From Antedon mediterranea (lineage: Eukaryota > Echinodermata > Crinoidea > Comatulida > Antedonidae): DNA of 64,000 nucleotides. Of this stretch, positions 46,320 through 57,295 are shown piece after piece (within the stretch, counting starts at the first letter, position 1; the number at the start of each line of letters is the position of its first letter). Under the pieces are notes generated by a model. It was not told the DNA's origin and did no database searches. It was given only the letters and a program-made list of their open reading frames with translations. The stretch covers positions 14,964,601-15,028,600 of the forward strand of contig NC_092677.1 of NCBI RefSeq assembly GCF_964355755.1. The letters run 5' to 3'. Made by a program: the position numbers and the translations under genes.

Positions 46320-47838
46320 ATCATTCTCCAGCAACCACTTAAACTTTTCCCGGCATATTTGCCAAATAATTTCCTTGACTTATGGTGTCATAGATGTTGG
46401 GATGAGTTGTCTTCAATTGTACCATCTCTGCCCAATAGGCTGGAAGGTACTGTGCATAATTAGTTCTATCATAGGCAATGAACCATGGTAACATCATGCT
46501 TGTAGCAGCTAAATGAAGTTACCAATCTGATGTTCTAGTAGCTCGTAGAAACATAAGCAACAACGAAATCATGTCGATAAACGAGCACCAGAAATAAAAT
46601 GTAGACATTCGCTTCTCTTTTTCTTTTAACAAATTCTTCATACAGTACATCCTACAAATAGCATCGGCATTTTTATTGTTTCTGACACCATTTATTGAAC
46701 CACCTGCAATAATTCCAGATTTTACAAGAACATCTTTAAGGCAAGCATCTGCAAACTTTTTTCCAATGACTGATATGACATACATGTGTGAAATTCACTC
46801 AGACGAACTACTAACTTCTGCTCTCCTGAACCTTCGCATATACTGCTTGATGAAACACACATAGAATTTGAAACAACATGAACTTGTTGGCCATATCAAG
46901 GCTCCTATTTATTACTGTATTTATTGTGGTCAAATCAGTAGCTGAAGCTTCTATGACAGGCAGATAATGGATTCCTTGATGCTGTAATTGTGACTTTGGA
47001 TATTGTAACGTCCATCCATGATGATTTTTGATGAAGTATGGTCATCTTTCCACCTACCGATAGTTATCGACATCTGGCGTTTATCCAAATTGCATAATGG
47101 TCCCACACGTTTCACACGATGATATTCACTCAGTTCTATGTCAACATGTTGGAACTTGCGTACCCCTTTCTTGATGGTTTGTCGTGTTTTCATTTTAGAT
47201 GGCTAGCTCTCCCTTTATTGACTGCAACATAATACCATTAGTGTGATGGGTAGTACCATGGCCATTTACACTTATTACGATCAAAATGGCTCTCCAAACA
47301 GAAACAGATAACAACAAATAGTAAAATAAATAAATTACTATTTAAAAATATAGTATATGTAAATAAAATAATAAACATCTTATTTTCAAGCGATTATCAA
47401 GATAAATCTTGACAGCAGGAAATTGAGATGCAAACTGCAGGAGCTGCTCCTTTTGCCACTTCATGTGGAGACATTTGTCCCCATTCTGACAGAATTCATA
47501 CAGAAGCCAAACTGTATATTATTATAACCGACATCATTTTCAAGTAGCCAATTAAACGATTATCCCATATATTTTCCAAAAGTTAATACTATAGCCGATT
47601 GCGACAAATCATTATTGGCTGATTTTTTAGTTGCAGTCTCAGCTGTCTTTGGGCCCAACCACACAAGATCAATGTTCTTTTTAGTCATTCCAGCCACTTT
47701 CAGAGCTTCCTTGCTACATTTGAGTCTTGCTTCGTCCTCTTTAAAGATTGCAATGGATGGGTATTGATGTACCTTTTGTCCATCTAAATATTGCTTTAGG
47801 GTGTAAGTAAATGTGCGATAGTTCATATGCTCCTTCAT
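46320..47838 (-). pseudogene. Unit 3 C2H2 / XPG-transposon N-terminal protein, broken
   Basis: Same blocks as unit 2. 47838-47560 carries a shortened finger (TYTLKQYLDGQKVHQYPSIA, first Cys pair lost) and KKNIDLVWLGPKTAETATKK. 47193 has MKTRQTIKKGVRKFQHVDIE, and 46785 MYVISVIGKKFADACLKDVL through FLRATRTSDW. The finger is cut by the Penelope-like fragment. Confidence 0.68.
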
Positions 47839-47852
47839 CTCTATTCATATTA

Positions 47853-48175
47853 TTAGGGTGTAATCTTTTGTATCGCTTCTTTTATTTTTCTTGTGTTCCA
47901 TTCAGTTTCTTTTGCTAAGACTTTGATGTTGTTCCAATTGGGTGTGTGACCAAGAGTCGCCATATGATCCGTGATAGCCGAGCTGTGAAACTTTTCTGAT
48001 GCCGACTTTCTGCTTGATCTGGTTGAAACACCTTTGCATTGTTCTACAACTTCGGTTTTATGTTCTTTAATCCTGGTCTTCAGCGCTCGTCCTGTTTCTC
48101 CAACATACATACTATCGCAGTTATGACAGTTCACTTGATATACAACACCACAAGTGTCTTCTTTTATCACTATGC
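47853..48175 (-). pseudogene. Penelope-like element GIY-YIG endonuclease fragment
   Basis: Encodes about 105 residues: GVVYQVNCHNCDSMYVGETG then RALKTRIKEHK, and later SAITDHMATLGHTPNWNNIK. GVVYxVxC-x-CxxxYVGETGRxLxxRxxEH is the GIY-YIG endonuclease of Penelope-like retroelements (the two conserved Tyr, Gly and Arg are present), here with the CxxC insert typical of that group. The reverse transcriptase is missing. This end piece sits exactly at the junction of array units 3 and 4. Confidence 0.85.
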
Positions 48176-48232
48176 TTGCTTTCCAAAATGAGCCGCCTGT
48201 ATTTGTTGAAGTCTTTTCAGCTGACTCTGACG

Positions 48233-49125
48233 TTATCCATCGTGTCGGAACTTTCTTTTGTTCTTTTGGAAGTTGGTCATATATATATGCGCTTCTTTAG
48301 AGCACTTCAATTGTGCCACTCCATATCTATATGTGGGTATGAATGGGTATTGATGTTGCCTTGATTGACTGATTAAGTTCTGCTTTAAACTAAATTCTTT
48401 ACCACATGTCACACATATGAAACTCTTCTCCTCATGTGTATTTGTGTGCCTTGAGCACACTTGTGACATACTGCATAGTTCCCTTCCCATCACCATAGAT
48501 TGTCTTAAGGACCTGAAAAAGCATAAATAAATAGGGAAATATGGAATACTTTGCCAATAATCTATAATAAATGTCGCGGGTGTTTTTGAACACTTGCAGG
48601 CTCCCCCATATTAATAAGTTCAGTTAAGAGTTCAGTCTGTCTGCAAGTAGAGCGGCCACGCTCTTATCAACTGCCCGCTTGCCACATATGATAGCAAGCA
48701 CCACCATTACTCCAAAAGCCTCCCCGTTTGCCATCTCAGCTCTGGACATTTTTCACCAGTCGCAATAAACTGACTTAATAGCCAGACCACCCATCATCAT
48801 TTTCTATTGAGCAATAAGGCCAACGGCCATCCTGGAGTCTGCTTCAGAGGCCACAACTGTAGTAGTCAAAAATTTCCTCCATTCATTGAGCACACTTGTT
48901 ACATACTGCATAGTTCCCTTCCCATCACCATAGATTTTTTAAAGGACCTGTAAAAGCATAAATAAATAGGGAAATATGGAATACTTTGCTAATAATCTAT
49001 AATAAATGTGGCGGGTGAAAATTCATCTTGTTTTTGAACACTTGCAGGCTCCCCCATATTACCCTTTTCAAAAATACCATGTGGCCCATCACTCTTAATC
49101 CATTGTACATTTAGGGTATACATCA
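48233..49125 (-). pseudogene. Unit 4 DDE/DUF6729 fragments and C2H2 segment
   Basis: 48496-48233 encodes a C2H2 stretch, FICVTCGKEFSLKQNLISQS-RQH, then AHIYMTNFQKNKRKFRHDG. 48600-48760 keeps the GEAFGVMVVLAI-type segment in shortened form. 49010-48860 repeats the TMQYVTSVLNEW segment and 49110 QWIKSDGPHGIFEKG. It is shorter than units 2 and 3 because of an internal deletion near 48614. Confidence 0.65.
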
Positions 49126-49433
49126 ATCAATAAATAACGAAATCATGTCGATAAACGAGCTCCAGAAATCAAATGTAGCATTCGCTTCTCTTTTTCTTTT
49201 AACAAATTCTTCATACAGTACATCCTACAAATAGCACCGGCATTTTTCTTGTTTCTGACACCATTTATTGAACCACCTGCAATAATTGCAGATTCTACAA
49301 AAACATCTTTAAGGCCAGCATCTGCAAACCTTTTTCCAATGACTGATATGACATACATGTGTGAAATTCACCCAGACGAACTACTAACTTTTTCTTTAAG
49401 TTTTCATCTGCCCATCTGATCTCCTTCGCATAT

Positions 49434-50707
49434 CAGGCCCGTAGCCAGGGTGGGTTTTTATGGTTCGGGCGAACCCCCCCTTTACAGCGAACCCCCCTTA
49501 ACCGACTGCGAACCCCCATCCCCGACATGCCCAATACCTCACCCTCATCCCCGAAAATCCTCTAAATACGTGCCCCACAGTACAAAAGGTTGTTTGTAAA
49601 TTGAAAAATTTGTAAACTCGTTCGTGAATAACTCATACAGTACCTTCTTCCCTGTATGAGCGTACTTCGAGCGATACGTGTCTGTAAATGAATTGCCAAA
49701 TATAACCTGAAAAATAAATGTTTGGTTCCTGCATATGTAACATGATATTGACGCGTCTCAGAGCGAGCTGGGGCACGAACGATTCGTACAAAGGACACCG
49801 CCCGACAACTGCGTACCTATTGTTTAGATCACTAGCAGTCAGCATGCATAAAGTATATAGCCTTCCAACGTACATTAGTATTTATGTGTGGCTTTGAGTA
49901 TAATGTATCATCATCATAGAGGATTATAGTGAATATTAATATATTACACTATAATATCTATGGTATCATGTACTGTAGTTCACATTATGGCATCCGATTA
50001 TTTTTTTCTAGACCACCACCAGCCGATACATACTTAAAACTGTATCAATAACACCTATTTACATTGGCATATTTAATTTCATCAACAAATTGCTGTAAAT
50101 AAATATTATAGATAGAGCTATAATTATGAATTGCATTTTCCTTCACCCAGTGTGCTTTCGGGGCTTCTCTTAGACGTACGTTCGCATTGACCTTGAACGC
50201 AAAACAAAATACCGACTGAATTATCAAACAATCGGCGGTTCCGCACACAGCACGCGCATCTAACATACGGCAACAAATGTTATCGTCCTTAAAGCGTGGT
50301 TCTTCCCACTAGAACGCAACGCAGCGACGTATCGATGCAAAGTGCTGTATTCGGGGCTGTATTACGTAATCATAAGTGGGAACCGACGACGCAATAGTGC
50401 TGCAAACGTCGTAGGTTTAATTTCACGCAGGCGGGGGAAAACACAATTATTATTGGAAGGGCATTTGCTTATATTGCGTAGATTGCGTTACGTTGCGTCG
50501 CTAGTGGGAACCAAGCTTTAAATAGTCCAAGTACGATCGTTTTGCTGCATGAGAGTGTCTTTTCTGGCCATATAGGGGTGTCATTTAACAAAATTCGCTT
50601 CGCCTCAGGCCCCACCCCCAGGAAGGGGGGGGGGGGGGTGTGACCCAAATACTTAGTGTCCGAACCCCATCCCCCCCCCCCCTTGACAGATCCTGGCTAC
50701 GGCCCTG
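49434..50707. mobile_element. DNA element with CAGGGCCGTAGCCAGG ends
   Basis: Left end CAGGCCCGTAGCCAGG, right end CCTGGCTACGGCCCTG. CATAT flanks both sides (49429-49433 and 50708-50712). The empty site is present in units 2 and 3 (TTCGCATATACTGC), so the borders are firm. Such ends are common in hAT-like and related elements, but the apparent 5-bp duplication is short for hAT. Runs of C and G lie near both ends (about 49477-49500 and 50624-50682). No transposase is recognised. Confidence 0.75.
50290..50521. mobile_element. MITE nested in the 49434-50707 element
   Basis: Inverted ends AAAGCGTGGTTCTTCCCACT / AGTGGGAACCAAGCTTT, each followed inward by an AACGCAACGCAGCGACG-type stretch. About 230 bp. 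The GGTTCCCACTAG..CGCAACGC design is a widespread MITE pattern in marine animals as I recall. The target duplication was not resolved. Confidence 0.6.
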
Positions 50708-52173
50708 CATATACTGCTTGATCAAACACACATACAATTTGGGACAACATGAACTTGTTGGCCATATCAAGGCTCCTATGTATTACTATACTGTATTTAT
50801 TGTGGTCAAATCAGTAGCTGAAGCTTCTATGACAGGCAGATAATGGATTCCTAGATAATGGATTCCTTGATGCTGTAATTGTGACTTTGGATATTGTAAC
50901 CAGTCCATCTGTCCATCCATGATGATTTTTGATGAAGTAAGGTCATCTTTCCACCTACCGATAGTTATCGACATCTGGCGTTCATCCAAATTGCATAATG
51001 GTCCCACATGTTTCACACGATGATATTCACTCAGTTCTATGTCAACATGTTGGAACTTGCGTACGCCTTTCTTGATGGTTTGTCGTGTTTTCATTTTAGA
51101 TGGCTAGCTCTCGCTTTGACTGCAACATAATACCAGTAGTGTGATGGGTAGTACCATGGCCATACACTTATTACGATCAAAATGGCTCTCCAAACAGAAA
51201 TAGATAACAACAAATAGTAAAATGAATAAATTACTATTTAAAAATATATAGTATATGTAAATAAAATAATAATCTTACTTTCAAGCGATTATCAAGATAA
51301 ATCTTGACAGCAGGAAATTGAGATGCAAACTGCAGGAGCTGCTCCTTTTACCACTTCATGTGGAGACATTTGTCCCCATTCTAACAGAATTCATACAGAA
51401 GCCAAACTGTATAACCGACATCATTTTCAAGTAGCGCAATTAAACGATTATCCCATATATTTTCCAAAAGAATTAATACTATAGCCGATTGCCACAAATC
51501 ATTATTGGCTGATTTTTTAGCTGCAGTTTCAGCTGTCTTTGGGCCCAACCACACAGGATCAATGTTCTTTTTAGTCATTCCAGCCACTTTCAGAGCTTCC
51601 TTGCTAAATTTGAGTCTTGCTTCGACCTCTTTAAAGATTGCAATGGATGGGTATTGATGTACCTTTTTGTGTCCATCTAAACATTGCTTTAGGGTGTAAG
51701 TTTTGAGGCATACATCACACTTGAAGTTCTTGCGTTTACCATTTAGCTTCATATGGCGGTTGAGATTCGACTTCACAGTGAATTTTCCCTTGCAAATAGT
51801 ACACTCGTGATTGATTGATATTAATATGGGGGGGGGGCGGGGCCCTAGGCCTCTACTCTAGGAAGCAGGTCTGGTCAACTCGTCACCAAAAGAATGACTT
51901 GGGCCTTTATTTAAGCCCTGTGTGGGCCTAGAGGCTAGTAAGCCTAGGCTAGCCAGGTAGGGTACAGCCGAGCTAGACCTACCTATTAGACCTAGGCCTA
52001 TATATAGGCTAGCCTCTAGGCGTACTTAATAATATTAATAAAACACAAGTTCATTCATTACAATGCCGAGATCGTCGGCGGCCGAAAAAGTCATAGGCCC
52101 AGGCCTACTACCTTACCTACTCTACTAGCCTAAGTAGGCAACATTTGCCATAGGTTACCTACTCTACTATTAT

Positions 52174-55100
52174 TAGACTGTGGGCTCAAACACGGGACCC
52201 TCCCCCCCCCCTGGGGATTTTTCGGGACCAGTATTTTTTTTAACCCTACCCATATACGAACTAAAATCAGGTTGTCTGCACATTGCGCAGTGGTGCGTAT
52301 TCCCGTGAGGGCGCGTTTTCAAAATGGCTGCCCATAGGCTCAGGTGCCTCTATCTTGGCAACCACTCATGGTAGAGACTTATAAATGGTTTCAAATTGTT
52401 TACAGTTAGCACATTTCTATTTGCTCTAATGAAAAGTTTTGTAAAAATTTGACCGGAAATGACATTTTTGTCCCTCTGACCTTTGACCCGGTTTTGTCAT
52501 ATCTCTATAACTACTGGTAGTACACATTTGGAATTTGTCGCAAATTGTTTGGAACATGTGGTTTTATACTTGCTCTAATGGAGAGTTTTATGTAAAGGGG
52601 ACTGGGAATGCCATTTCTGACCGTTTTGTCAAAATGGCTGCCAACAATTCTAATAAAAGTGCACTATTGGGTTTTTTTCTATATTTTAAAGACATAACAT
52701 TGACTTTACATGATAGACACTTGTAAATGATCTCAAATTGTTTACAATATGCATATTTCTATTTGCTCTAATGAAACATTTTGTCAAAAAATTACCGGAA
52801 GTGACATTTATGACCTTTATGACTTTTGACCTGGTTTTATCATATCTCTCTAACTACTGGTAGTATACATTTGGAAATTGTTGCAAATTTTTCAGAACAT
52901 GTGGTTTTATAGTTGCTCTAGTAGAATGTTGTATGGAAAAGTAACTGGAAATGCCATTTCTTACTATTTACAATAAAAGTTTCAATAACAAGATTATCTA
53001 GTCTTCTTCCGTGTCAAAAAAAATGTCCATGAAGTTGTTAAATTCAGTTTGCTCATCATCATCCTCCTCATCCTCCTCTTCCTGTTCCTCTACCAATACG
53101 TCAACCAGCTCATGTGGCATCATATCACCTTCCGTCCACTTCAAGTCCAACTTTTCATTTTGAATACACCATGCCCGTCTGGTTGAGGGATATTTGGTAC
53201 GGCTTGGTGTGCTTGGTACCAAATAAACGCTTGATAATTAGATCTTTTAACATGCATTTTTAGAGCATCTCGGCAAGGTGGAGGGAGGCTCATATCCATG
53301 CCATCATAGGTCGAAAGTATTGCACCTGGCTTGACACTAAATCTTTCCAGAAATTTATCATGTCGCAAAGTGTTAATGTCAGTTACAGTAGATTAGTGTT
53401 GTAAAGACGGCACACAAAATGCTCCAAGCTTTCATGAGTTTCATCTGCAATTTCCAATGATCGGCCAAGAGTCAGAAATGCACCAAGAAATTCCTGGTGC
53501 TGTTTGAGGATCTTCAAAGGTAGTAGTTTCCACTTACGAACAAATGCACTGGTTGTGTCACAACAACTGAATGCATGTAATGCGGGAAGGGCATGACACA
53601 CATCATTTCCCACATCACTTATGACTTTATGCACATCTACAAGACGTCTTTTATTGCCAACACACCTGTATCAAATAGTATTGTTTGAGTCAGTTCCTGG
53701 GTGTGATGAAGCAGAAGAATGAAGACATCTGTGTCTGGAGATCGAATGATTATGGTAGAATTGGATGATGAATTTCTGGCAATTTGCAGACAGTGGAGAA
53801 TCAACTTCGTATCAGCCTCTTCCTGTGTTGACGATAACCCTGTAAGTTCATCAGACATAGTTTCTCGGCCATCATTGCTCTTCAGACTTATGCATTTATT
53901 CGTATAGCCAAATACAACTTCTCTTCCATGAAGATTTGGTGCATATTTATTCTTTTTCCATTCACTTAGTAGAAATTCTGTTAGTGTCATCTTATTGTCA
54001 TCGCTTGACAGAAACGATTTCCAGTCTCGTGGCACTTTAGTCTTGACTCCTTTAATTATATGGGATTTAGAAGAACCTCTTCTAGCCCTTTCAATTCCTT
54101 TGATTGATAGTGGGAGGTAGGTATCAGTTACAAAGTCCACACGTTTTACCTTAGGCAGCTGTCCAAATATACTCTCTGCCAGGTCTCCAAATGTATCAGG
54201 CAAAGCCATCTGTGCTTGCAGCAGAGCCATTCAGTGAACAATATATGTTGTTTCTCCAGCCGGCCTTTCTATTGTGTTCGATTCGCCTACCAATGCATGC
54301 ATAAGCTTTGCCTTGTCTGTCTTCACTGGAACACCATCAGCCGTTGCAAGTGCCCATGGAACAGGGCCCAATGAGAAACTAAGCACCCTCTCCATACTAA
54401 TGTCATGCTTCATTGCTAAAAGTACAAGCTGACCAAATACATTTCTTTCAGCTTTTACTTCTTTGGTCTTCTTTGACTGTCCCGAGATCTTACAGGATTT
54501 GGCAAGTTGTACAAATGTCTTTAGTTTACACTTCTTGATTGGATGATGAAAACTTACTGTGCCTTCAACAAGTCGTTGCGTAACAAATTTGTCGTAAGCC
54601 TGTTTTCCAATATTATCAGCCTGGAGGAGATCATGTTCGATCTCATCTGATATCTTGTTCACTGTTGATGATGTGTGAGGACTTCAAGCCCTTGTGTGAA
54701 GTCGATTCCATGTTATCCATGTCTGCCATTTCCATTGTGGCTTGCTGGTAACCAGCCCTACTGTGTCTTGTCGTGCACCACCTATGATATGCCGAATAGT
54801 TCCTGCTGAATCCTATGATTCCACCATGGCACTTTGCGTGACGGTTGATAGTTTGTTCAATTGTGATGTCAACAGCATTTCTTGACATCGGAATTTGTGA
54901 TCGTTTAACGCTGAAACCATTGTGTCGCAAGAGCTCCTCTGCTCCGGGATGTGTCTCTGATATGTTTAGGAGAGACAGGAAATACACCATTGTATATCTA
55001 GCATAGTTTTGGTGGTCGTAGCTAAAAAACAGACTACACATTCTTTGTAGGCTAGCTAAATGCAAATCAAAATTGTTTTCTTAGTTGCTCTTTGAAATTG

Positions 55101-55891
55101 AAGGATAAGCCAAACTCGATCCATATAGTTAAGCCAGAACTGTGCAGTTTTACCAAGTTCTCCTAGGCCTAGGCTAGTCCACATTTTGCACCATGTACTG
55201 TACTAGGAGAGCAAATTGCTTGTAATACTTACTATGAATTAACTTTGTTGTTGAAAAAGCACAATTTTCTTCGATAATTTAGCTCAATGTTATATGACTA
55301 GACTGGTTTCATACAACTGATCAACTAGACTACTACACTGCTATCTGTGTTCTGATTGGTTTAAAGTTGAATGTCATGCATCAACTAATTTGTTCGATAG
55401 TAGTTTTTGTATTTATTTTAATAATAATAATATTATTTTATTAGTTTAATCAAATAATGTCAGTACCAGTTAAATTATTGAATGGTAAAATGACATTCTG
55501 ACATTTTTCTGATTGTTTATATAATCATTTCTAGTAATTACTTCAATTTTGTTAAGTTTTATGATTTTCGACGGCCATTTTGAAATGCGCCCTCTATATT
55601 GACTTTTCGGAATACAAACATATACCATGACCTGACCACACATTATTTCAATACAGAACAATTAAAAAACAAGTTAATTTTAGCATATAAATTACTGTTT
55701 TATCAATTATATAATATTTTATTAAATTTGGCGGCCATTTTGGAAAAAGCGCCCTCATCGGTTTACGCACCATTGCGCAATGTGCAGACAACCTGATTTG
55801 AAAACCTATATGTGTGAGGTTTCCAAAAATGTATGGGTCATAAAATCCCCAGGGGGGGGGGGGGGGGGGGGTTACGGTAGCTCACAGTCTA
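52174..55891 (-). mobile_element. Element C: XPG-nuclease DNA transposon inserted in unit 4
   Basis: TIR starts TAGACTGTGGGCTC and ends with GAGCTCACAGTCTA-like inverse (AGCTCACAGTCTA). Homology between the ends continues about 170 bp inward (CCTGGGGATTTT, AATCAGGTTGTCTGCACATT, GCGCCCTC-type). TAT flanks both sides (52171-52173 and 55892-55894), and the uninterrupted site CTACTATTATGACTTATAAA in units 1 and 2 proves the insertion. The left subterminal region (52340-52970) carries the same kind of modules as elements A and B, including TGACCTTTGACCC at 52477. One broken XPG-like gene is inside. The 3-bp duplication agrees with element B. Confidence 0.88.
52998..55065 (-). pseudogene. XPG/FEN-like nuclease of element C, inactive
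   Basis: Reads leftward: SYDHQNYARYTMVYFLSLLN and SRNAVDITIEQTINRHAKCH (55065-54643); KFVTQRLVEGTVSFHHPIKK, SFSLGPVPWALATADG (54662-54231). In the XPG-N motif the expected DG before MALLQ is replaced by His and a stop codon (about 54231-54236), so the first metal-binding Asp is lost and translation ends. Then come TFGDLAESIFGQLPKVKRVD, TQEEADTKLILH and SPDTDVFILLLHH (XPG-I ligands intact), and HAFSCCDTTSAF, where the usual GCD reads CCD. Frame changes lie near 53640 and 53200, and an acidic tail ends at 52998. The family does structure-specific DNA cleavage in XPG/FEN proteins; a role in transposition is inferred. Confidence 0.82.
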
Positions 55892-56129
55892 TATGACTTA
55901 TAAAGCCTAGCTAGGCTTAGCTATCAGGCAGACTAAACCAGGCCAGGTCATAACAACACCATTTTACACATAGGCAATGGCCAAAGGCTTTTCTTACTTT
56001 TTATCAATGATCTTTACAGCATAGTATTCACGAGAGAGGAATGAAACCCTCCTACACAACGGATATCCCTACACAGTAGTACTATACTATTAGCTAGGCC
56101 TAGCACATTAGCGGTGATCTACGACCGCT

Positions 56130-56400
56130 TTGTCCATAAAAATAGCAAAATATCAAATTTAATAACTTCTTTTTTGTCAAAAGTTTTCAGCGATAACTTT
56201 ACTAATGGTAGGATCTGACGTCATGGATATACTTATGCAAATTAGTTTGTAGAAGGTTGTAGAGATTGAGGGCGGTGATTGGACTGTTGTAGAAATGCTG
56301 TACAGGTTGTAGAGCTGATTTGCAATCTCATTGGACTGTTGTAGAAAATTCAGACTATGTGATTGGTCTGTTGTAGAACCGGTTAGTCCGTGGAAGCGAA
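56130..56400. promoter_or_regulatory. Promoter-like repeat: CRE, octamer and inverted CCAAT boxes (right copy)
   Basis: Related to 28975-29155. Carries TGACGTCATGGATATACTTA followed by TGCAAATTAG, then GATTGGACTGTTGTAG, CATTGGACTGTTGTAG and GATTGGTCTGTTGTAG, inverted CCAAT boxes at roughly 45-65-bp spacing. It runs into a 5S 3'-half fragment. The strand of any activity is unknown. Confidence 0.4.
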
Positions 56401-56433
56401 ACTGTCTGGGAATACCGGGTGCTGTAGACTTTT
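56381..56433 (+). pseudogene. 5S rRNA 3'-half fragment
   Basis: GGTTAGTCCGTGGAAGCGAA then CTGTCTGGGAATACCGGGTG and CTGTAGACTTTT line up with the last 50 bases of 5S rRNA (GGTTAGTACTTGGATGGGAG, CCTGGGAATACCGGGTG, CTGTAGGC) including the T-run terminator. The 5' half is absent and the internal C box is altered. Probably a pseudogene or a SINE piece. Confidence 0.7.
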
Positions 56434-56455
56434 ATCTTCCTTTTTTTTTATTTAA

Positions 56456-56999
56456 AGATGTATTGTCCCTTGACTAATTAAAAAAAATAAAAAATAACAG
56501 ATTTCGAAAAAAGGTGGGTCATTTTAAAGTATCATAATAGTTATCAACTATCACCAAACATTTGTCGGAAAAAAAATCATTTAACTGAAATACAGACGTT
56601 TTTTGGTTAAAAAAATAACTTTGACTTCTAGTCAAAGTTTTCGATCAAAACATATCCCATAATGAAACATGCTTGTTAGGCTAGTCTGTATGCATAATTA
56701 TAAAACTTCCTCACGATCTGTGTGAAAGTACCTTCTCAACCGTAACGAGTTGTAAACAATCCTAATTAGCATCATGCATAATGCGTACTCGTGGTTTAAA
56801 TCTTTGTTTACTTTCGCTCGCGACGATTTTCCAGACGAAATGTAATCAAACTATTTTACCTGTTAATTACGTAAACTTGTTGCTTTTGGCTCGAATTTTC
56901 AACTTAAAGTGAATAACTTTAATATTACTTTGATATGGCCAATTTAAATTTAGAATATTTTGACCTTCATCTTTTTGTGTTTCAAGGGACAATACATCA
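56456..56999. mobile_element. MITE with TTAA target site
   Basis: Ends AGATGTATTGTCCCTTGA and its inverse TCAAGGGACAATACATCA, flanked on both sides by TTAA (56452-56455 and 57000-57003). 544 bp, no gene. TTAA flanks suggest piggyBac-like or Kolobok-like mobilisation. TTAAAGATATATTGTCCC in the repeats at 12046 and 14570 shows the same end. Confidence 0.75.
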
Positions 57000-57295
57000 T
57001 TAAGTTCTAAACTCGTTTTATAATCAGACCTGTTTTTTGTTGACAACAAACGTATTAAGTGCACTATATAAAAATAAATAATTGTTGGTTTATTTGTTCT
57101 GCAACAACTCGTACACATTACATAAATTCATAAATTAATATACACTAATCGATAGATGATGTTTGTTGCAATATTTCCGACCATCATAACCTGATAGTAA
57201 GGGGCGGAGGGGGGGGGGGGCGTTGTTGTATGTATTTCGCTTATGTGGTGCCCTCTATAGTACGAAATATGACACCACGGTACAATGCTTTGATT

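Larger units (their letters stand above)
40139..47838 (-). repeat. Tandem array unit 3, interrupted by a Ty3-type element
   Basis: 40139-40377 plus 44806-47838 are collinear with 34741-37900 of unit 2. The retrotransposon accounts for the gap. Unit 3 breaks off inside the C2H2 segment at about 47838, where a Penelope-like fragment begins, so it lacks the DUF6729 block. Confidence 0.88.
49143..51810 (-). pseudogene. Unit 4 C2H2 / XPG-transposon N-terminal protein, broken
   Basis: 51776 starts MKSNLNRHMKLNGKRKNFKC, then CDVCLKTYTLKQCLDGHKKV-H and continues in one frame through KKNIDPVWLGPKTAETAAKK. 51094 has MKTRQTIKKGVRKFQHVDIE, and 49358 MYVISVIGKRFADAGLKDVF then AIIAGGSINGVRNKKNAGA. The element at 49434-50707 splits the last two blocks. 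This copy keeps the longest finger-plus-linker frame of the four units (131 codons). Confidence 0.68.
48176..56090 (-). repeat. Tandem array unit 4, interrupted twice
   Basis: Collinear with unit 2 from the ESKHSD segment (48176) through the C2H2 finger (51776), the AGGCCTA-rich stretch, and on to TGAAACCYTCCTACACAACG at about 56045. It is split by the elements at 49434-50707 and 52174-55891. Homology ends near 56090, inside what would be the DUF6729 exon. Confidence 0.85.
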
